In this document: piece by piece, positions 1 through 10,444 of the stretch | Layout of the letters: each line of letters starts with the position of its first letter | Numbering within the stretch: position 1 is the first letter of the stretch | Assembly: GCF_008107625.1 (NCBI RefSeq) | Contig: NZ_SDKK01000002.1 | Location: 1 to 64,000, forward strand | Length of the DNA: 64,000 nucleotides | Source of the DNA: Zoogloea oleivorans | Lineage (GTDB): Bacteria > Pseudomonadota > Gammaproteobacteria > Burkholderiales > Rhodocyclaceae | Direction of reading: 5' to 3' | The notes under the pieces: model-generated | Database searches by the model: none | What the model was told of the DNA's origin: nothing | The model's input: the letters and a program-made list of their open reading frames with translations, nothing else | Program-made: the position numbers and the translations under genes

Positions 1-3000
1 CCGAACTGCTGGCCGCCGGCGTCACGCCGGAAACCCTTGCCGACCCGGCCTACGTGCGCGCCGGCGCGGTCATCGACAACATCGACTGCTTCGACGCGGC
101 CTTCTTCGGCTACAGCCCGCGGGAAGCCAGCCTGATGGAGCCCCAGCAGCGCATCTTCCTCGAATGCGCCTGGGAAGCCCTTGAACGGGCCGGCTACACG
201 CCGCATGCGTCCAACACCCACGGTGGCGCCATCGGCGTCTTCGGCGGCTCGGCGATGAACGGCTACCTCATCTACAACCTCGCCACGCGCCCCGACGTGG
301 CCCCCGCCCTGTTCGAATTCCAGGTCCAGATCGGCAACGACAAGGATTATCTGGCCAGCCGCGTCGCCTACAAGCTCAACCTCACCGGCCCCAGCGTGGT
401 CGTGCAGTCGGCCTGCTCCACCTCGCTCACCGCCATCCACGTGGCCTGCCAGAGCCTGCTCGGCGGCGAATGCAACCTGGCCTTGGCCGGCGGCATCTCC
501 ATCGCCGTACCGCACCGGGTCGGCTACCTGTACCAGGAAGGCGGCGTCAATTCGGCCGACGGCCACTGTCGCGCCTTCGACGCCGATGCGCGTGGCACCG
601 TGCTCGGCAGCGGGGTCGGCATCGTCGCCCTCAAGCGCATGGCCGATGCGCTGGCCGACGGCGACCACATCCACGCCGTCATCAAGGGCTCGGCCATCAA
701 CAACGACGGCAGCGCCAAGGTCGGCTTCACCGCCCCCAGCGTGGACGGCCAGGCCGCGGTGGTCGCCGAAGCACTCGCCATCGCCGGCATCGAGGCCGAC
801 GAGATCGGCTACGTCGAAACCCACGGCACCGCCACCCCGATGGGCGACCCGATCGAGGTCAAGGCCCTCACCCAGGCCTTCCGTGAAAGCACCGACGCCA
901 CCGGCTACTGCGCCATCGGCTCGGTGAAAAGCAACATCGGCCACCTCGACGTGGCCTCCGGCGTGGCCGGGCTGATCAAGACCGCGCTGATGCTCGAACA
1001 CCGGCGCATTCCCGGCACCCTGCACTACCGCCGCGCCAACCCCGAGATCGACTTCGCCAGCAGCCCCTTCTACGTCAACACCGCCCTTTGCGACTGGCAA
1101 CAGCCGGTGCGCCGGGCCGGCGTCAGCTCCTTCGGGCTGGGTGGCACCAACGCCCACGTGGTGATGGAAGAAGCCCCGGCCCGTGCCGCGGCCGCCGCGT
1201 CGCGCCCCTGGCAACTGATCCTTCTGTCGGCCCGCAACCCGGAAGCCCTCGGGCGCATGGGCGAACGCCTCGCCGGGCACCTCGAACACCATCCCGACCA
1301 GCCCCTCGCCGACATCGCCTACACCCTGCAAACCGGCCGCCAGGGCTTCACCCAGCGCCGCATGCTGGTCGTCGCCAGCCGCGACGATCTGGCCCGCACG
1401 CTGCTGTCCGGCGAACGCCAGCGCAGTGCCGATTCCGTGTGCGAGCACAGCAACCGGCCCGTGGTCTTCATGTTCCCCGGCCAGGGCGCCCAGTACCTCG
1501 GCATGGGCCGCGGCCTGTACGACAGCGAACCCCTGTTCCGCGCCGAAGTCGACCGTTGCTGCGAACTGCTCGCGCCGCACCTCGGCCACGACCTGAAAAG
1601 CCTCATGTGGCCCGAAGACAGCGCCACCGCGGAAGCCCTCACCGCCACCTGGATCGTCCAGCCGGCGCTGTTCGTCATCGAATACGCCCTCGCCCGCCTG
1701 TGGATGAGCTGGGGCGTGCAGCCGGCAGCCATGATCGGCCACAGCATCGGCGAATACCCGGCCCTGTGCCTGGCCGGCGTGATGAGCCTGCCCGACGCCC
1801 TCAAGCTGGTCGCCGCCCGCGGCCGCCTGATGCAGGAAATGCAGCCCGGCAGCATGCTCGCCGTCGATCTGCCCGAAAACGAACTCGGCGATCTGGCCGC
1901 CCGCGGCCTGTCGCTGGCCGGCGTCAATTCCCCCGGCCGCAGCGTGGTGGCCGGACCAAGTGAAGCCATCGCCGCCTTCCGCGCCGACATGGAAGCGCGT
2001 GGCCAGCAAGTCAGCGCCCTGCACACCTCCCATGCCTTCCACTCGGCCATGATGGATCCGATGCTCGAGCGCTTCGCCGCCGTCGTCGCCACCATTGCCC
2101 TGCAGGCGCCGCAGATCCCGGTGGTGTCCAACCTCAGCGGCACCTGGCTGACTGCCGCACAGGCCACCGACCCGGCCTACTACACCCGACACCTGCGCCA
2201 CACCGTGCGCTTTGCCGACGGTATCGTCACCGCGGTGGGCGACGGCGACCCGCTGCTGCTCGAAGTCGGCCCCGGCCGCACCCTTGGCACCCTCGCCCAG
2301 CAATGCGCCAGCACCTCCGGTGCCAAAGGCGCCCTGTGGTCGATGCGCCATCCGCAGCAGGACGAGCCCGACCAGGCCATGCTCCTCACCACCCTCGGCA
2401 AGCTGTGGCTGGCCGGCGTGAGCGTGGATTGGGCCGGCTTCTACGCCGACGAAGCGCGCTGCCGCGTGCCGCTGCCCGGCTACCCCTTCGAGCGGCAGCG
2501 CCACTGGATCGAGCCCGGCAAGCTGGTCGCCCAGGCTGCCGGCAACGCCCCCGCGGCCCGTTCGGCCCCCGGCAAGCGCCCCCTGTCCGACTGGTTCTAC
2601 ACCCCGGCCTGGAAGCAAAGCCCGCTGCCCGATGGCGGCCCCGCGGCAAGCGGTCCGTGGCTGGTCTTCACCACCGGCGAAGGCTTCGCCGAAACCCTCG
2701 CCCGCGATCTGGAACAGGCCGGCCAGGACGTGCTGCGCGTGCTCCCCGGTGCCAAGGCCGGCTGGTGTGGCGAGCGCCGCTACAGCGTCAACCCCGGCCA
2801 GCGCGCCGACTACGACAGCCTGATCAACGCCCTCGCCACCGCCGGCAAGCTGCCGCGCAGCGTGCTGCACGCCTGGAACCTCGGCGAAGCCGGCGACACC
2901 ACCGACCACGACAGCTTCGGCCGCGCCCAGGGCCTCGGCTTTCGCAGCCTGCTGTGCCTGGCCCAGGCCCTCGGCGCCCGCGACTACACCGAATCCGTGC

Positions 3001-4541
3001 GCATCGGCGTGCTCGGCAGCGGCATCCAGGCGCTCACCCCCACCGAACTCCCGCAGCCCGACCGCGCGCCACTGGTCGCCGCCTGCGTGGTGATCGCCCA
3101 GGAGTATTCCAACCTCGACGCCCGCTGCTTCGACATCATGCCGCCCGCCGCCGGCACGCCGGCCGAGCAGGGCCTGGCCCGCCAGATCCTGCGCGAGATG
3201 GGCAGCGACGCCCCCAACCCCGTCGTCGCCTGGCGCGACGGCGTACGCTGGGTGCAGGATTACCGCCCGCTACACCTGCCCGCAACGACTGAAAACCCGA
3301 CCCGCCTGCGCCAGCAAGGCGTGTACCTCATCACCGGTGGCCTCGGCGCCATCGGCTTCGCGCTGGCCGAAGACCTGGCCCACAGCGTGCAGGCGCGCCT
3401 CGTCCTCACCGGTCGCAGCGCCATGCCCGCCGCCGCCGAATGGGACGCCCTCATCGCTACCCATGGCGCCGACCACCCAGTCAGCCAGCGCATCGCCAAA
3501 GTCCGCGCCCTCGAAGCCCTCGGCGCCGAAGTGCTGGTGGTGGCGGCCGACGTGGCCGACGCTGCCGCCATGGCCGGGGCCCTGGAACAGACACGCAGCC
3601 GCTTCGGGCACATCGACGGCGTCATCCACGGCGCCGGCATCGTTGCCGAAGAAGCCTTCCTCGCCGTGCAGGACACCAGCCCGGAAAACTGCACCGAACA
3701 CTTCCGCCCCAAGGTGGATGGCTTGTTGGTCCTCCACGACCAGCTCAAAAGCGATCCGCCCGATTTCTACGTGCTGCTGTCGTCCATCTCCGCGGTGGTC
3801 GGCGGGCTCGGCTACGCGGCCTACGCCGCCGCCAACCGCTACCTGGATGCCTACGCTGCCCGCCAGAACCGCCTCGGCGGCACCGGCGGCCCGGCCTGGC
3901 TGGCCATCGGCTGGGACGCCTGGCAATCCGCCGCGTCCCGCTCCGACAAGCGCGGCATGGGCGCCGTCGTCAACGAAGTGGCCCTGTCCACCGCAGACGG
4001 CGTCGATGCCTTCCGGCGCATCCTCGCCAGCAATGCCAGCGACACGGTGCTCGTATCCACCACCGACTTGTCCACCCGCATCGCCCAGTGGGTCCTGCGC
4101 AAGCCCCGCGCCAGCGCAGCAGCGGCCAGTGCCGCCGCAGCCGCTCCGACTGTCGCCTACGCCACCGCAATGCAGACGGCCATCGCCGGCATCTGGCAAA
4201 GCGCCCTGGGCGTCGGCCACATCGAGCCGCGCGACAACTTCTTCGACTTGGGCGGCGACTCGCTGCTGCTGATGGAAGTCATCGCGCGCCTCAAGAGCGG
4301 CTACGGCATCGTTCTCAACCCGCGGGAAATCATGTTCCAGACCCTCGCCCAACTCGCCGCCGTCTGCGAGGAAAGGCAGGCCGCGAAGAAGGCCGGCAGC
4401 ACCAGCACGCCGGCGCCCAGCCCGGTACCGGCCACGGCACCCGCACCCGCACCAGTGACACCGGCCTCCACAACTCCCGCGCCGGAGCCCGAACGCCCCG
4501 GCGGCCTCTTCAGCGCCCTGAAGCGCAAGCTGCGCGGCTAA
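1..4541 (+). CDS. Type I polyketide synthase module (KS-AT-KR-ACP), 5' end cut by window
   Basis: This is a multidomain polyketide synthase that would load an extender unit, condense it, reduce the beta-keto group and keep the chain on its carrier domain. The frame is open to the left edge, so the true start lies outside; residue numbers here count from the GTG at 54. The ketosynthase shows active-site Cys121 in ACSTSL, the HGTATPMGDP histidine and KSNIGH. The acyltransferase has GQGAQ, GHSIGEY with Ser564, and HAFHS, which in this family usually marks malonyl-CoA specificity. The ketoreductase has a TGGLGAIG nucleotide-binding loop and the Tyr1257/Asn pair in YAAAN. The carrier domain has GGDSL with Ser1403. 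No dehydratase, enoyl reductase or thioesterase is visible. The last 60 residues are a Pro/Ala-rich linker ending in a basic tail, so chain release must come from another protein. The product is unknown. Confidence 0.93.
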   Translation, partial: ELLAAGVTPETLADPAYVRAGAVIDNIDCFDAAFFGYSPREASLMEPQQRIFLECAWEALERAGYTPHASNTHGGAIGVFGGSAMNGYLIYNLATRPDVAPALFEFQVQIGNDKDYLASRVAYKLNLTGPSVVVQSACSTSLTAIHVACQSLLGGECNLALAGGISIAVPHRVGYLYQEGGVNSADGHCRAFDADARGTVLGSGVGIVALKRMADALADGDHIHAVIKGSAINNDGSAKVGFTAPSVDGQAAVVAEALAIAGIEADEIGYVETHGTATPMGDPIEVKALTQAFRESTDATGYCAIGSVKSNIGHLDVASGVAGLIKTALMLEHRRIPGTLHYRRANPEIDFASSPFYVNTALCDWQQPVRRAGVSSFGLGGTNAHVVMEEAPARAAAAASRPWQLILLSARNPEALGRMGERLAGHLEHHPDQPLADIAYTLQTGRQGFTQRRMLVVASRDDLARTLLSGERQRSADSVCEHSNRPVVFMFPGQGAQYLGMGRGLYDSEPLFRAEVDRCCELLAPHLGHDLKSLMWPEDSATAEALTATWIVQPALFVIEYALARLWMSWGVQPAAMIGHSIGEYPALCLAGVMSLPDALKLVAARGRLMQEMQPGSMLAVDLPENELGDLAARGLSLAGVNSPGRSVVAGPSEAIAAFRADMEARGQQVSALHTSHAFHSAMMDPMLERFAAVVATIALQAPQIPVVSNLSGTWLTAAQATDPAYYTRHLRHTVRFADGIVTAVGDGDPLLLEVGPGRTLGTLAQQCASTSGAKGALWSMRHPQQDEPDQAMLLTTLGKLWLAGVSVDWAGFYADEARCRVPLPGYPFERQRHWIEPGKLVAQAAGNAPAARSAPGKRPLSDWFYTPAWKQSPLPDGGPAASGPWLVFTTGEGFAETLARDLEQAGQDVLRVLPGAKAGWCGERRYSVNPGQRADYDSLINALATAGKLPRSVLHAWNLGEAGDTTDHDSFGRAQGLGFRSLLCLAQALGARDYTESVRIGVLGSGIQALTPTELPQPDRAPLVAACVVIAQEYSNLDARCFDIMPPAAGTPAEQGLARQILREMGSDAPNPVVAWRDGVRWVQDYRPLHLPATTENPTRLRQQGVYLITGGLGAIGFALAEDLAHSVQARLVLTGRSAMPAAAEWDALIATHGADHPVSQRIAKVRALEALGAEVLVVAADVADAAAMAGALEQTRSRFGHIDGVIHGAGIVAEEAFLAVQDTSPENCTEHFRPKVDGLLVLHDQLKSDPPDFYVLLSSISAVVGGLGYAAYAAANRYLDAYAARQNRLGGTGGPAWLAIGWDAWQSAASRSDKRGMGAVVNEVALSTADGVDAFRRILASNASDTVLVSTTDLSTRIAQWVLRKPRASAAAASAAAAAPTVAYATAMQTAIAGIWQSALGVGHIEPRDNFFDLGGDSLLLMEVIARLKSGYGIVLNPREIMFQTLAQLAAVCEERQAAKKAGSTSTPAPSPVPATAPAPAPVTPASTTPAPEPERPGGLFSALKRKLRG

Positions 4542-4551
4542 GCGCCGCCCC

Positions 4552-4621
4552 CTGTGGGTCGGACTTCAGTCCGACTACACGGGTGCAGGCAGCGGCTGTA
4601 GGACTGAAGTCCGACCCACGG
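4552..4621. repeat. Inverted pair of REP-like palindromic repeats
   Basis: Two copies of the repeat with core GTCGGACTTCAGTCCGAC lie head to head at 4553-4575 and 4597-4620, separated by about 21 bases. The second copy is slightly degenerate (TGTAGGACTGAAGTCCGAC). The pair sits between the PKS stop and the TIR gene and could fold into a large hairpin. The same element recurs near 21.05-21.14 kb, 37.00 kb, 41.31-41.37 kb and 52.55 kb, which fits a repetitive extragenic palindrome family. It may also act as a transcription terminator or mRNA stabiliser for the PKS operon; that is inference. Confidence 0.85.
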
Positions 4622-4673
4622 AGCGCCCGGCCAGCTATGCTTCATGCTGACAGCGCAGACCATCGGAGCCCCC

Positions 4674-5552
4674 GTGAGTGACGTGTTCATCAGCTACGCC
4701 AGCGCAGACCGGGAACAGGCTGGACGCCTGGCCCATGCTTTCGAAGCGCTCGGCTGGTCTGTCTGGTGGGATCGCAAGATCATCACCGGCCAGGTTTTCG
4801 ATCAGGCCATCGAACACGAACTCGACACGGCGCGCAGCGTGGTCGTGCTGTGGTCACCTTATTCCATCGTCTCCGAATGGGTCAGGAACGAAGCCGCTGC
4901 CGCCGCAGCACGGGGTGTGCTGCTGCCGGCCCTGATCGCACCGGTACGCCTGCCCCTCGAATTCCGCCGCAAGCAGACCGCCGACCTTGGCAACTGGCGG
5001 GGCGACCCGCAGGATCACGGCTTTCAGGCCCTCTGCGCAGGCATCCGCCACCTGCTCGGCCAGCCGCCAGCCACGTCGAATCCCCCACCCCCGTGGCCCC
5101 CCCAGCTCAAGTGGTCCGCGCTCGGCGCCCTGATCCTGGTGGCGGTGATCGGCTTCTTCACCAACAACGCCCGGCAGCCCCCCACCGACACCGCAGTGAC
5201 TCCGGACGCACGTCCCATGACCGGCATGGCCTCCTGGACCACGCCGCTGACGAGCCCCGCCGGGCTGGCCGATCTGATCGTCGGTACCTATTCCGGTGAC
5301 GTGATCTCCGACGCGCATGGCAGTTCGCGCAGCGGCGTGCTCATCACCGTTACCCGACTGGGGCCCGACCGGGTCCGCATTCACTCCGACTACACCCGTG
5401 TGGGCACGACCGACATCGCCCTGCAACGCGTCGACCAGCAAGTTCTGGCCGACGGGGGCGATTCCAGCCTCATCGTGTACCTGGATCGCCAGCCACCCGC
5501 CATCCTCTTCAACCCGCGCCTGGAACTGGCCTATGCCGGAACCCGGCAATAG
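4674..5552 (+). CDS. TIR-domain protein with one transmembrane segment and a C-terminal periplasmic domain
   Basis: The N-terminal 135 residues are a Toll/interleukin-1 receptor (TIR) domain, with VFISYASADREQA as box 1, a GWSVWWD strand and an IEHEL helix whose glutamate is a candidate NADase residue. A hydrophobic segment at about 147-163 (ALGALILVAVIGFF) follows. The remaining 125 residues look like a small beta-rich domain, which would be periplasmic if the TIR domain is cytoplasmic. GTG 4674 is preferred as start because GGAG lies five bases upstream and the TIR fold begins at once; an in-frame ATG at 4644 lacks a comparable site. The gene is 30 bases upstream of a sensor kinase and probably co-transcribed. 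Bacterial TIR proteins often cleave NAD in defence or signalling. The job of this one is unknown, and the membrane anchor argues for signalling at the envelope. Confidence 0.8.
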   Translation: MSDVFISYASADREQAGRLAHAFEALGWSVWWDRKIITGQVFDQAIEHELDTARSVVVLWSPYSIVSEWVRNEAAAAAARGVLLPALIAPVRLPLEFRRKQTADLGNWRGDPQDHGFQALCAGIRHLLGQPPATSNPPPPWPPQLKWSALGALILVAVIGFFTNNARQPPTDTAVTPDARPMTGMASWTTPLTSPAGLADLIVGTYSGDVISDAHGSSRSGVLITVTRLGPDRVRIHSDYTRVGTTDIALQRVDQQVLADGGDSSLIVYLDRQPPAILFNPRLELAYAGTRQ

Positions 5553-5582
5553 AAGGTTTCACGCACAGCCCCCGGAGAAACC

Positions 5583-8513
5583 ATGTCGACACCCTTGACC
5601 CGGCGGACGGCCATGGGGCGCTTGCGGCTCGCACTGATCTGCTGCTGGACACTCATCCACGGGCTCGTCCTCTCCGCCGGGGTCCGCGCCGAAGCGCCGG
5701 CCCCACCACCGCGTCCGCTCCACGTGGTCAGCGACGATAACTACCCCCCTTACCTGTTCCGCAACTCGGAGGGCAAGGTGGAAGGCTACCTGGTGGATCT
5801 CTGGGCCTTGTGGGAGAAGAAAACCGGCATCCGGACCATCCTGACCGCCACCAACTGGGCCGAGGCCCAGCGGATGATCCAGGCGGGCGAAGCCGACGTG
5901 ATCGACATGATCTATCGCACACCGCCCCGCGAACCGCTGTACGACTTCTCGCCTCCCTACGCCGACCTGCCGGTCGTGATCTACACGCATACCTCGATCG
6001 GCGGCATCAGCAGCACAAGCACGCTCAAGGGCTTTCAGATCGGCGTCCAGGCGGGCGACGCCTGCATCGACATCCTCGCCGGGAACGGCATCACCACCCT
6101 GGTGCAATACCGGAATTACAGCGACCTGATTACCGCCGCCCAACGCGAGGAGATCAAGGTCTTCTGCCTCGACGAAGCCCCGGCCAACTTCTATCTGTAC
6201 CAGGCCGGTGCCCAAAACATCTTTCGCCACGCATTCGAGCTTTACAAGGGGCAGTTTCACCGGGCCGTGCGCAAGGGCGACGCGGCCGCCCTGCAGCAGG
6301 TCACACAAGGAATGACGGCCATCACCGCCGAAGAAGAAGCCGCCCTGCGCAAGAAATGGTTCGGCACGCCGCTCGCCGTCGATCTGCGCGCATACAGCCG
6401 CTACGTCGGCTGGGGCGTACTCGCAGCGGTGGCTGTCGGCACCCTGTTGCTGGTCTGGAATATCACCCTGCGCCGCCAGGTAAGTGCCAAGACGGCCACC
6501 GTCAGCAGCACCCTGAACGAACTGCGCCAGGCGCACCAGGCCACCGAAGAAGCCAGGGAAAACCTCACCGCCACCCTGCAGGCGATTCCCGACCCGCTGT
6601 TCGAACTGGATCTCACGGGCCGCTATGTGGATGTCTTCGCCAGCCAGGAATTCCTCCTGGCCACCCCCAAGCAGAACCTGATCGGCAAGCATGTGACCGA
6701 AGTTCTGCCCGCGGAAGCGGCACACACGGTGACCGAGGCGATCGCCGGAGCAGCCCGGGACGGTGGCGATTTCGGACGGCTCATCCAGCTTGAGTTCGAC
6801 GGCAAATCCCACTGGTTCGAGCTCTCGGCCACCCGCAAGCACCCGGCAGCGGCCCCCCTCCCGCACGTTCTCATGCTGTCGCATGACATCACCCAGCGCC
6901 GCGAGGCCGAAGACGTCCTGCGCCAGGCCAAGGAAGCCGCATTGCTGGCCGAGCGCGACAAGCGCTTCCGCGCGCTCTTCAACGCCGCCCCGGTTGCCTT
7001 GCTCTACGCCCGCGGCAACGCCATCGAATCGATCAACCAGCGCTTCATCGACCTCTTCGGCTACCGGGAAGACGACGTTTCCGGACTGGACGACTGGTGG
7101 ACGCTGGCCTACCCCGACCCTGCCTACCGTCAATGGGTGCAACACACCTGGAAATCCGCCCTGGAGCGCTCACGCAGCACCAGCGGCGAGGTAGCCAGCC
7201 TCGAGTACCGGGTCACCTGCAAGGACGGCCGGCAGCTGGACCTGCTGATCGGCGGGCAGGTGCTGGGCGACGGCCTCATCGCCACCTTCACCGACATCAC
7301 GCCGCTCAAGGTGGCAGAGGCGGCCATGAAGGATGCGAAGGACGCGGCCGATGCGGCCAACACGGCCAAGAGCAGCTTTCTGGCCAACATGAGCCACGAG
7401 ATCCGGACCCCGATGAATGCAATCCTGGGCTACGCCTACACGCTCAGGAAGAGCCCCCTGCAGCCCGACCAGATGGAGCGCCTGGAGAAGATCGAGGATG
7501 CCGGCAAGCATCTGCTGGCGATCATCAACGACATCCTCGACATCTCGAAGATCGAAGCCGGCAAGCTGGTGCTGGACGACACCACCTTCCACCTGGGCTC
7601 GATCGTCGACTACGTCCACTCGCTGATTGCCGAACCGGCGGCAGCCAAGGGTCTTCACGTCGCCGTGGAATACGACAACGAGCCAGCCCTGCTGGAGGGC
7701 GACGCCACCCGTCTGCGCCAGGGCTTGCTCAACTTTGCCAGCAACGCCGTCAAGTTTACCGAGACGGGCAGCATCACCCTGCGGGCCAGGCTCCTTGAGC
7801 GCAAGGGCGAACAAGTGCTGGTGCGCTTCGAAGTCCAGGACACCGGGCCGGGCATTCCGCCCGAAAGCTGCCAGCAACTGTTCCAGGCCTTCAAGCAAGT
7901 GGATGCGTCGACCACCCGCCGCTATGGTGGCACCGGCCTCGGACTGGCCATCACCCAGCGCCTCGCCCGCCTGATGGGCGGCGACGCCGGCGTGGACAGC
8001 ACACCGGGCGACGGCAGCCTGTTCTGGTTCACCGCCCGCCTGCACATCGGCACGGCCGAAGCCCGGGAGATCGCGCCCGCGCCGTCCGGCGCCGAAGACA
8101 TGATCCGTCGCCACCACCGCGGCACCCGTGTCCTGCTGGTCGAGGACGATCCGGTCAACCAGGAAGTCGCGCTGGAGCTGGTGGGTGAAACCGGACTGCT
8201 GGTGGATGTGGCCGAAAACGGCCAGCAGGCTGTGAACATGGTCATGGATACCCACTACGCGATCATCCTGATGGACATGCAGATGCCGGTGATGGGCGGC
8301 CTCGAAGCCACCGCCCGGATCCGCGACCTGCCCGGGCGCGGCGAAACCCCCATCATCGCCATGACCGCCAATGCCTTCGACGAAGACCGGCAACGCTGCA
8401 TCAAGGCCGGCATGAGTGATTTCGTCGCCAAGCCAGTGGATCCGGACATCCTGTTCGACACCCTGCTGCGCTGGCTGCCACCCTTGAAAGATCAACCCGG
8501 TGCCCGCATATAG
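5583..8513 (+). CDS. Hybrid sensor histidine kinase with periplasmic SBP_bac_3 sensor domain
   Basis: A 976-residue membrane kinase. A signal anchor at about 13-35 is followed by a periplasmic solute-binding domain of the amino-acid-binding type (about 47-265, beginning [15 protein letters not shown]), which should sense a small ligand. A second membrane segment lies at about 273-295. Then come a short coiled coil, two PAS domains (about 325-440 and 455-585), the dimerisation/phosphoacceptor domain with His605 in SHEIRTP, an ATPase domain with DTGPGIP and GGTGLGL, and a C-terminal receiver with phosphoacceptor Asp898 in LMDMQMP and Lys in AKPVD. No output domain or response regulator is adjacent, so the phosphorelay partner is elsewhere. 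It lies 30 bases after the TIR gene, preceded by GGAG, so a shared transcript is likely. The ligand cannot be read from the sequence. Confidence 0.92.
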   Translation: MSTPLTRRTAMGRLRLALICCWTLIHGLVLSAGVRAEAPAPPPRPLHVVSDDNYPPYLFRNSEGKVEGYLVDLWALWEKKTGIRTILTATNWAEAQRMIQAGEADVIDMIYRTPPREPLYDFSPPYADLPVVIYTHTSIGGISSTSTLKGFQIGVQAGDACIDILAGNGITTLVQYRNYSDLITAAQREEIKVFCLDEAPANFYLYQAGAQNIFRHAFELYKGQFHRAVRKGDAAALQQVTQGMTAITAEEEAALRKKWFGTPLAVDLRAYSRYVGWGVLAAVAVGTLLLVWNITLRRQVSAKTATVSSTLNELRQAHQATEEARENLTATLQAIPDPLFELDLTGRYVDVFASQEFLLATPKQNLIGKHVTEVLPAEAAHTVTEAIAGAARDGGDFGRLIQLEFDGKSHWFELSATRKHPAAAPLPHVLMLSHDITQRREAEDVLRQAKEAALLAERDKRFRALFNAAPVALLYARGNAIESINQRFIDLFGYREDDVSGLDDWWTLAYPDPAYRQWVQHTWKSALERSRSTSGEVASLEYRVTCKDGRQLDLLIGGQVLGDGLIATFTDITPLKVAEAAMKDAKDAADAANTAKSSFLANMSHEIRTPMNAILGYAYTLRKSPLQPDQMERLEKIEDAGKHLLAIINDILDISKIEAGKLVLDDTTFHLGSIVDYVHSLIAEPAAAKGLHVAVEYDNEPALLEGDATRLRQGLLNFASNAVKFTETGSITLRARLLERKGEQVLVRFEVQDTGPGIPPESCQQLFQAFKQVDASTTRRYGGTGLGLAITQRLARLMGGDAGVDSTPGDGSLFWFTARLHIGTAEAREIAPAPSGAEDMIRRHHRGTRVLLVEDDPVNQEVALELVGETGLLVDVAENGQQAVNMVMDTHYAIILMDMQMPVMGGLEATARIRDLPGRGETPIIAMTANAFDEDRQRCIKAGMSDFVAKPVDPDILFDTLLRWLPPLKDQPGARI

Positions 8514-8540
8514 CGCTCACCACACAATGGAGAACCCAGC

Positions 8541-9341
8541 ATGGCCATGGACGTCGTCGATTACGAAATCTTCGGAAACGAAATGCAGTACGTCGAGGTG
8601 GAGCTCGACCCCGGCGAAGCCGCCATCGGGGAAGCCGGTGTGATGATGTACATGCAGGACGGCATCCAGATGGACACCATCTTCGGTGACGGCTCCCAGC
8701 AGCAGGGCGGCTTCTTCGGCAAGCTGATGGGCGCTGGCAAGCGCCTGATTACCGGCGAGAGCCTGTTCACCACCGTGTATCACAACGAAGGCAGCGGCAA
8801 GCGCCGGGTCGCCTTCGCCGCGCCCTACCCGGGCAAGATCGTGCCGGTCGATCTGTCGACGATCGGCGGCACGCTGATCTGCCAGAAGGACTCCTTCCTG
8901 GCCGCCGCCAAGGGCGTCTCGCTGGGTATCGCCTTCCAGAAGAAGATCGGCGTCGGCCTGTTTGGCGGCGAAGGTTTCATCATGCAGAAGCTCGACGGCG
9001 ACGGCCTGGCCTTCATCCACGCCGGCGGCACGCTGATGGAAAAAACCCTCGCCCCCGGCGAAACCCTGCGCGTCGATACCGGCTGCGTGGTGGCCTTTCA
9101 GCCCAGCGTCGATTTCGACATCCAGTACGCCGGCAAGATCAAGACTGCGCTGTTTGGCGGCGAAGGCCTGTTCTTCGCCACCCTCACCGGTCCCGGCAAG
9201 ATCTGGCTGCAGTCGCTGCCCCTGTCGCGCATGGCCGACCGCATCGTGATGGCCTCCCGCGCAGCCGGTGGCGGTGGCAAGGAAGGCGGCTCGGTGCTCG
9301 GCGGCATCGGCCTCGGCTCCCTGCTCGGCAGGGACGAGTGA
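8541..9341 (+). CDS. TIGR00266 / AIM24-family protein
   Basis: A 266-residue protein of the AIM24 (TIGR00266) family, a beta-sandwich fold of unclear biochemical role. It contains repeated Gly-rich strands such as [16 protein letters not shown] and [16 protein letters not shown], typical of the family. Length is normal, with no signal peptide or membrane segment. An AATGGAGAACC ribosome site precedes the ATG. Its stop overlaps the GTG start of the next gene by four bases, so it is translationally coupled to an M48 protease. The function is unknown beyond this. Confidence 0.85.
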   Translation: MAMDVVDYEIFGNEMQYVEVELDPGEAAIGEAGVMMYMQDGIQMDTIFGDGSQQQGGFFGKLMGAGKRLITGESLFTTVYHNEGSGKRRVAFAAPYPGKIVPVDLSTIGGTLICQKDSFLAAAKGVSLGIAFQKKIGVGLFGGEGFIMQKLDGDGLAFIHAGGTLMEKTLAPGETLRVDTGCVVAFQPSVDFDIQYAGKIKTALFGGEGLFFATLTGPGKIWLQSLPLSRMADRIVMASRAAGGGGKEGGSVLGGIGLGSLLGRDE

Positions 9342-10444
9342 GCGACGCGCCCATCCCGGCGCGTTTTTATCCGGCGGGTGGCGCGGCTCACGGCCACCCG
9401 GCCCGTCTCGCCTGGCAGGACGGCACCTTGCTCGTCCTGCCCGAAGACTCACCACCCCAACGGGTAGACATCGCCGCCCTGCAGGTGGAGGCCCGCGGCT
9501 TCAACCACAGCCAGTGGGCCCTGCAGTGGAACGACGCTGACGGCAACCAGTTGCTGATGGTGGACGACGCGCACATCGCCCCTCTGCGCGACGCCGCACC
9601 GGCCCTCTTCGCCGGTGGCCACCAGATACGGCAACGCACCCACCGCCGCTTTGGCGCCGGCATCCTGTTCCTCATCGCCCTGCCGCTGCTCCTGCTGGCC
9701 GGCTTCTTCCTGTCCATCGATCCGCTGGCCGAGCGCGTCGTCGCCCACATCCCGTCCGGCATTGAACGGCAGATCGGCGCAGCCGTCCTTGCCCGCACCC
9801 GGGCCGAGGGCAGGATGATCGACAGCGGGCCGGCCTGGGAAGCCGTGCAGATAGTCGGTAAACGCCTGGCCCGCCCGGCCGAAAGCCTCGAATTCCATCT
9901 GGTGGACAAACCCGACATCAACGCCTTCGCCGCCCCCGGCGGAATCGTCGTGGTGTATGCGGGCCTCATCGACAAGAGCGCCTCCGCCGAAGAGTTGGCC
10001 GGCGTGCTGGCCCATGAAATCGCCCACGTGGAGCTGCGCCACAGCCTCAAGCAGCTCGTCAAATCCGCCGGCTTGCGGGTCATCGTCGCCGCCCTGCTGG
10101 GCGATTACGGCGGCCTCGGCGGCTGGGCCGCCCAGCTCGGTGAGCTCAAGTTCTCCCGCGACGCCGAACGCGAAGCCGACCTGCGCGGCCTGGCCCGCCT
10201 GCACGAAGCGCACATCGACCCAAGCGGCATGCCGCGCTTCTTCGAGACCCTGGCAAAGAGCGAAGCCGGCCGGATGCCGGCGCTGTTCTCCACCCACCCG
10301 GCCACGACCGAACGCCTTGATGCGCTGCAAAAAGCCATCGCCGCCGGCAACCGGGGGCCGGTGGAACCCATCGACGTCAATTGGAGCGCCGTCCGGAAAG
10401 GCCTGTCGACATCGGCTTCGGAGACGGCGCCTGGCCGTCGATGA
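9338..10444 (+). CDS. M48-family membrane zinc metallopeptidase
   Basis: A 368-residue zinc protease. The N-terminal 100 residues are a small domain rich in charged residues. A hydrophobic segment at about 106-125 anchors the protein. The catalytic domain has the HExxH motif with His226, Glu227 and His230 (AHEIAH) and the third metal ligand Glu279 in EREAD. GTG 9338 overlaps the upstream stop by four bases. Relatives such as BepA, LoiP and HtpX act in envelope protein quality control; pairing with an AIM24-family gene suggests a joint membrane role, which is inference. The last 68 bases overlap the 3' end of the oppositely oriented hydrolase gene. Confidence 0.88.
   Translation: MSDAPIPARFYPAGGAAHGHPARLAWQDGTLLVLPEDSPPQRVDIAALQVEARGFNHSQWALQWNDADGNQLLMVDDAHIAPLRDAAPALFAGGHQIRQRTHRRFGAGILFLIALPLLLLAGFFLSIDPLAERVVAHIPSGIERQIGAAVLARTRAEGRMIDSGPAWEAVQIVGKRLARPAESLEFHLVDKPDINAFAAPGGIVVVYAGLIDKSASAEELAGVLAHEIAHVELRHSLKQLVKSAGLRVIVAALLGDYGGLGGWAAQLGELKFSRDAEREADLRGLARLHEAHIDPSGMPRFFETLAKSEAGRMPALFSTHPATTERLDALQKAIAAGNRGPVEPIDVNWSAVRKGLSTSASETAPGRR

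Noticed and set aside
5559-7145. A 528-codon minus-strand frame opposite the hybrid kinase
   Set aside because: Antisense shadow; composition is driven by the codon pattern of the kinase gene.
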